Of a stretch of 33,033 nt of DNA, positions 30,288-33,033 are shown in pieces; the first letter of the stretch is position 1; every line of letters begins with the position of its first letter. The DNA is from Thermotogae bacterium (GTDB lineage: Bacteria; Thermotogota; Thermotogae; Mesoaciditogales; Mesoaciditogaceae). The notes under the pieces were generated by a model that worked only from the letters and a program-made list of their open reading frames with translations, searched no databases and was not told the origin of the DNA. A program made the translations under genes and the position numbers. The stretch spans positions 1-33,033 of the forward strand of contig JALSLY010000080.1 in NCBI GenBank assembly GCA_026988035.1, read 5' to 3'.

Positions 30288-32172
30288 TTTTCTTCATCAG
30301 CTCCTCATGGGTACCTTCTTCTGCTATTTTACCCTCACTTATCACCACAATCCTGTTAACGTTTCTAATCGTCGAAAGCCTATGTGCTATGATCACTGTC
30401 GTCCTATTCATTGTGAGTTTCTGAATAGCATGTTGAATCATGGACTCCGTTTCGACATCGACACTACTGGTAGCCTCATCCATTATCACAACCTCAGGTT
30501 TCCTAACAAATGCACGTACAATGGAAATCAATTGTCTCTGCCCAGTAGACAGATTTGTCCCGCTTTCCCTAACGTGTGTATCCACACCACTTGGGAGAGA
30601 ATTTATGAGTTTTTCAAGATCAAGATCGCGAATTGCTTTTAAAACCATGTCACGTGTTATATTTTTATCCCACAGCGTGATGTTCTCAAGAACAGTGCCA
30701 GAAAACAGCATTACTTCCTGAAGAACTATGTTAATTTTGGTCCTTAATTCCTCGGTTGGACATTCTTTTACTTCCACTCCTCCGATTTTAACACTTCCAT
30801 TTGAATAGTCGTAAAGCCCTGTCAAAATAGATGATATTGTGGATTTACCGGCCCCTGTATGGCCGACTATTGCTATTTTTTCTCCACTTTTAATGTTTAA
30901 TGAAATTCCTTTTAGTGCCCACTCTTCCTCATTGTAAGAAAACCAAAGGTTCTTGATAACAATTTCACCAGAAAGGATGCGAGCGTTTGATTTAGGCTTT
31001 TGAGGAAGAGGTATATTTAGAAGTCCACGTATTCTTTCTACAGAAACCATTGTAGACTGAAGATTAGAAAAATTTTGAGCCATATCATTTATAGGTTGAA
31101 AAATCATGCCAATATATGTAATAAATGCAAAAAGCGTTCCAATTTCGACGTTTCCAGATACAACTGCACGTGCTCCAAACCATATTAGCAGTGTGATGGC
31201 AAAGTATCTCGTGAAACTTATCATCGGTCTAAAAATTGCATAAACGAGTATCATTTTTAACGTTGAGCGATAATAATTGTCGTTAACTTTATAAAATTCA
31301 CGTGACTTCTCAATCTCTTTGTTGAACAAGAAAGTTACTATCATTCCACTTATATGTTCTGCCAAAAATGCATTAACAGCTGCAAGTTTTGCTCTGACGA
31401 CGCGATAAACTTTTCTCGAAAAAAATCTAAACAGATAAGTGATCAGCACAACCGCCAGAAAAACTGGAAGAATTATCAAAAAGAGATGTCTCTCCATAGC
31501 AAAAAGTATATACAAAATTCCAACAATGAGAAAGGTATCCTTGAATATTGAAGCCAATATTTTTGAGAACATGTCATTGAGATTCTGAGTATCGTTGGTC
31601 ACACGTGTCACAAGCCTACCACTGATATTGGAATCAAAGAATTTCATGGGTTGTTTCAAGATATGATCAAAAAGTACGTTTCGCACATCATTAACAGTTT
31701 TTATAGCTACCATTTGTGATGTCCACACTTGAGCATAAGAAGCAAAAAATATTATCAAATAGATGATAAAAATCTCGATCGCTATCATGATCACCCCGGC
31801 TATCTTCATGCGCTTTATATCCCCCGTGCTAACCGGGTACTTGTGACCTTTGCCTTCGATGAATGTTTTTGTTCCTTCATGAGTCAAGGTGTATTTCCCA
31901 TTTAGTGATGGAATAAAATAAGTCGAACCGAACTTAATAGATCCTTGAGAAGGAGCATGAGTTATAGAATAATTAGTAGGATAGAGGTAAAGGTTTATAG
32001 CATTTTTGGTTAGATAAGGAGGAATAAGGTTCATGAAACTCACGAACATCATGAGAGCGACTGAAGCACTTAGCATTTTCCAATAAGGTTTTACGCGCTT
32101 GAAAACCCAGGAAAACAACTTCAAATTTTCAAAAAACGATACATTGTACTCTTCTCTTTCTGCTTTGCCCAT
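30229..32172 (-). CDS. ABC exporter, fused membrane and ATPase domains (TM287/288-type half-transporter)
   Basis: This 647-residue half-transporter has six membrane helices in residues 30-370, followed by the nucleotide-binding domain. Walker A is GHTGAGKST, the Q-loop is in IVLQEVMLF, the signature is LSTGQ, Walker B is VVIMDEATSSVD with a catalytic Glu, and the switch His is in AHRLST. A 60-70-residue extracytoplasmic insert lies between helices 1 and 2 (about 65-125: YPTNYSITH...HKYPVSTGD), longer than usual. With no partner half adjacent it may be a homodimer, or its partner lies elsewhere. The substrate (drug, lipid or peptide) cannot be read. ATG 32172 shares one base with the dnaA stop (TAATG), so it is coupled to dnaA. 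Confidence 0.88.
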   Translation of the reverse strand: MGKAEREEYNVSFFENLKLFSWVFKRVKPYWKMLSASVALMMFVSFMNLIPPYLTKNAINLYLYPTNYSITHAPSQGSIKFGSTYFIPSLNGKYTLTHEGTKTFIEGKGHKYPVSTGDIKRMKIAGVIMIAIEIFIIYLIIFFASYAQVWTSQMVAIKTVNDVRNVLFDHILKQPMKFFDSNISGRLVTRVTNDTQNLNDMFSKILASIFKDTFLIVGILYILFAMERHLFLIILPVFLAVVLITYLFRFFSRKVYRVVRAKLAAVNAFLAEHISGMIVTFLFNKEIEKSREFYKVNDNYYRSTLKMILVYAIFRPMISFTRYFAITLLIWFGARAVVSGNVEIGTLFAFITYIGMIFQPINDMAQNFSNLQSTMVSVERIRGLLNIPLPQKPKSNARILSGEIVIKNLWFSYNEEEWALKGISLNIKSGEKIAIVGHTGAGKSTISSILTGLYDYSNGSVKIGGVEVKECPTEELRTKINIVLQEVMLFSGTVLENITLWDKNITRDMVLKAIRDLDLEKLINSLPSGVDTHVRESGTNLSTGQRQLISIVRAFVRKPEVVIMDEATSSVDVETESMIQHAIQKLTMNRTTVIIAHRLSTIRNVNRIVVISEGKIAEEGTHEELMKKNGIYAKLYRLQSFEEYQVS

Positions 32173-33033
32173 TAACCTACTGATTTCCCGCTTTCAATGT
32201 GAAGAAGTTTCTGAAGGACTGATATTTTCTCTCTTACCTTGGAATTTCCCTTTCGAAGTGATTCATCAACTTTTTTACATGCATACATAACCGAAGAATG
32301 ATCTCTCCCAAACCATTTCCCGAGTTCAGAAAAGGTTTTGTGCATATACTTTCTGGCAAAATACATACCTACTTGTCTTGCTGATGAAAGTCTGGCCGTT
32401 CTCAACTTTGCATCCAACTCTGCTGGAAGAACGTCAAAAACACTTGATAGTGCTTGAAAGAATCTTTCTTTCTCTGAATTTCCAATTTTGATAGGTATAT
32501 GCTCTCCCACAACGTCTCTGACAACATCCGAGATTAGGGAATTACTTATAGTCCTCTTGGCACTCTTGAAAACAAGTTTCGTCACTATTCCCTTGATCGT
32601 TCGTATGTTGTCAGAAGACATTGCTATCTCTTTTGCCATGTCTTTAGTTAAGAGTATCCCGTTTCTTTTCGCAAAAGTTCGTGCGATCTGCATCCCGGTT
32701 TCTATATCAGGTTCATACACTTTCACAACGAGTCCCATTTGAAAGCGTGAAACCAAACGGGGTTGAAACTCAGACAATTGTGTGGGAGTGCGATCGCTAC
32801 ACAAAACTATTTGTTTGGAATGATCTATCAAATGATTAAGTGTATGAAAAAGTTCCGATTGTATTCCATTCTTTCCTATCAGGAACTGGATATCATCTAT
32901 CATCAATACATCTATTTTCTCTCGGAAATCTTTTCTAAATTCCTGCGTTGTTCCACCTCTTATGGCCATAACAAGATCATTCATGAATTTCTCTGCCGTT
33001 ACGTACAACACACGCATGTCAGGGCTGTTTTTC
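32172..33033 (-). CDS. dnaA: Chromosomal replication initiator DnaA (5' end outside window)
   Basis: The visible 286 residues cover part of the AAA+ domain III and domain IV. Walker B-type VLMIDDIQFLIGK, CSDRTPTQL (sensor 1 region), RLVSRFQMGL (arginine finger) and the domain IV signature ARQVGMYFARKYMHKTFSELGKWFGRDHSSVMYACKKV are diagnostic. The open frame runs off the window at 33033, so the Met at 33017 is internal. Domains I-II and Walker A are missing only because of the window edge. It is followed directly by the ABC exporter. No cluster of DnaA boxes, hence no origin, is visible here. Confidence 0.95.
   Translation of the reverse strand, partial: KNSPDMRVLYVTAEKFMNDLVMAIRGGTTQEFRKDFREKIDVLMIDDIQFLIGKNGIQSELFHTLNHLIDHSKQIVLCSDRTPTQLSEFQPRLVSRFQMGLVVKVYEPDIETGMQIARTFAKRNGILLTKDMAKEIAMSSDNIRTIKGIVTKLVFKSAKRTISNSLISDVVRDVVGEHIPIKIGNSEKERFFQALSSVFDVLPAELDAKLRTARLSSARQVGMYFARKYMHKTFSELGKWFGRDHSSVMYACKKVDESLRKGNSKVREKISVLQKLLHIESGKSVG

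Overview
The window is a gene-dense stretch of a bacterial chromosome with moderately low GC (my estimate is about 40%, not computed). Gene content and order point to the phylum Thermotogota. The clearest sign is the run rplU, prp, rpmA, ribU, rplM, rpsI, dnaG, rpoD (15139-20369), which matches the order I recall from Thermotoga maritima. The archaeal-type phosphoglycerate mutase, the TrmB with a C-terminal extension and the long-form glucose-1-phosphate thymidylyltransferase also fit. I cannot name the genus. No tRNA, rRNA or CRISPR array was seen.

Layout. 1-4358 is a plus-strand operon: the tail of an unidentified gene, a 67-bp tandem repeat, a MutL-family ATPase linked to B12-dependent mutases, RNase HI, a Yip1-like membrane protein, a GT4 glycosyltransferase and an unknown membrane protein. 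4415-5428 is an orphan BMP-type binding protein. Minus-strand genes follow: bioY, an old-yellow-enzyme/Fe-S/FAD oxidoreductase with an operator-like palindrome at its promoter, and the overlapping rlmB-mutL-dprA operon. Around 11.7-14.9 kb are short units: a MaoC hydratase, a DUF4234-like membrane protein, a hemolysin-III family protein, a secreted phospholipase-D-type protein and a 38-codon gene with its own promoter and terminator. 15.0-20.4 kb is the ribosomal/replication/sigma operon, closed by a hairpin.

20.4-26.0 kb is on the minus strand: apgM, a PEGA-repeat envelope protein, a CoA-disulfide-reductase-like flavoprotein and a nucleotidyltransferase. A metallo-beta-lactamase protein and a two-gene SUF iron-sulfur system (sufC plus a single short sufB-like gene) follow on the plus strand. 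A degraded integrase-type transposase abuts sufB, and next to it is a small orphan ORF. The window ends with a minus-strand dnaA (5' end cut by the window), an ABC exporter and trmB.

How parts work together. Prp should trim the N-terminal extension visible on L27, encoded just downstream. DnaG, RpoD, L13 and S9 sit on one growth-linked transcript that also carries the riboflavin transporter subunit RibU. Several promoters share an extended -10 of the form TGnTAAAAT, a plausible preference of the RpoD encoded here. The most notable regulatory observations are the TATACCC-N5-GGGTATA palindrome at the oxidoreductase promoter, a promoter buried in a terminator that predicts a leaderless mRNA, and a row of palindromes upstream of rplU. 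I found no clear new multi-gene system; the less ordinary items are small-scale.
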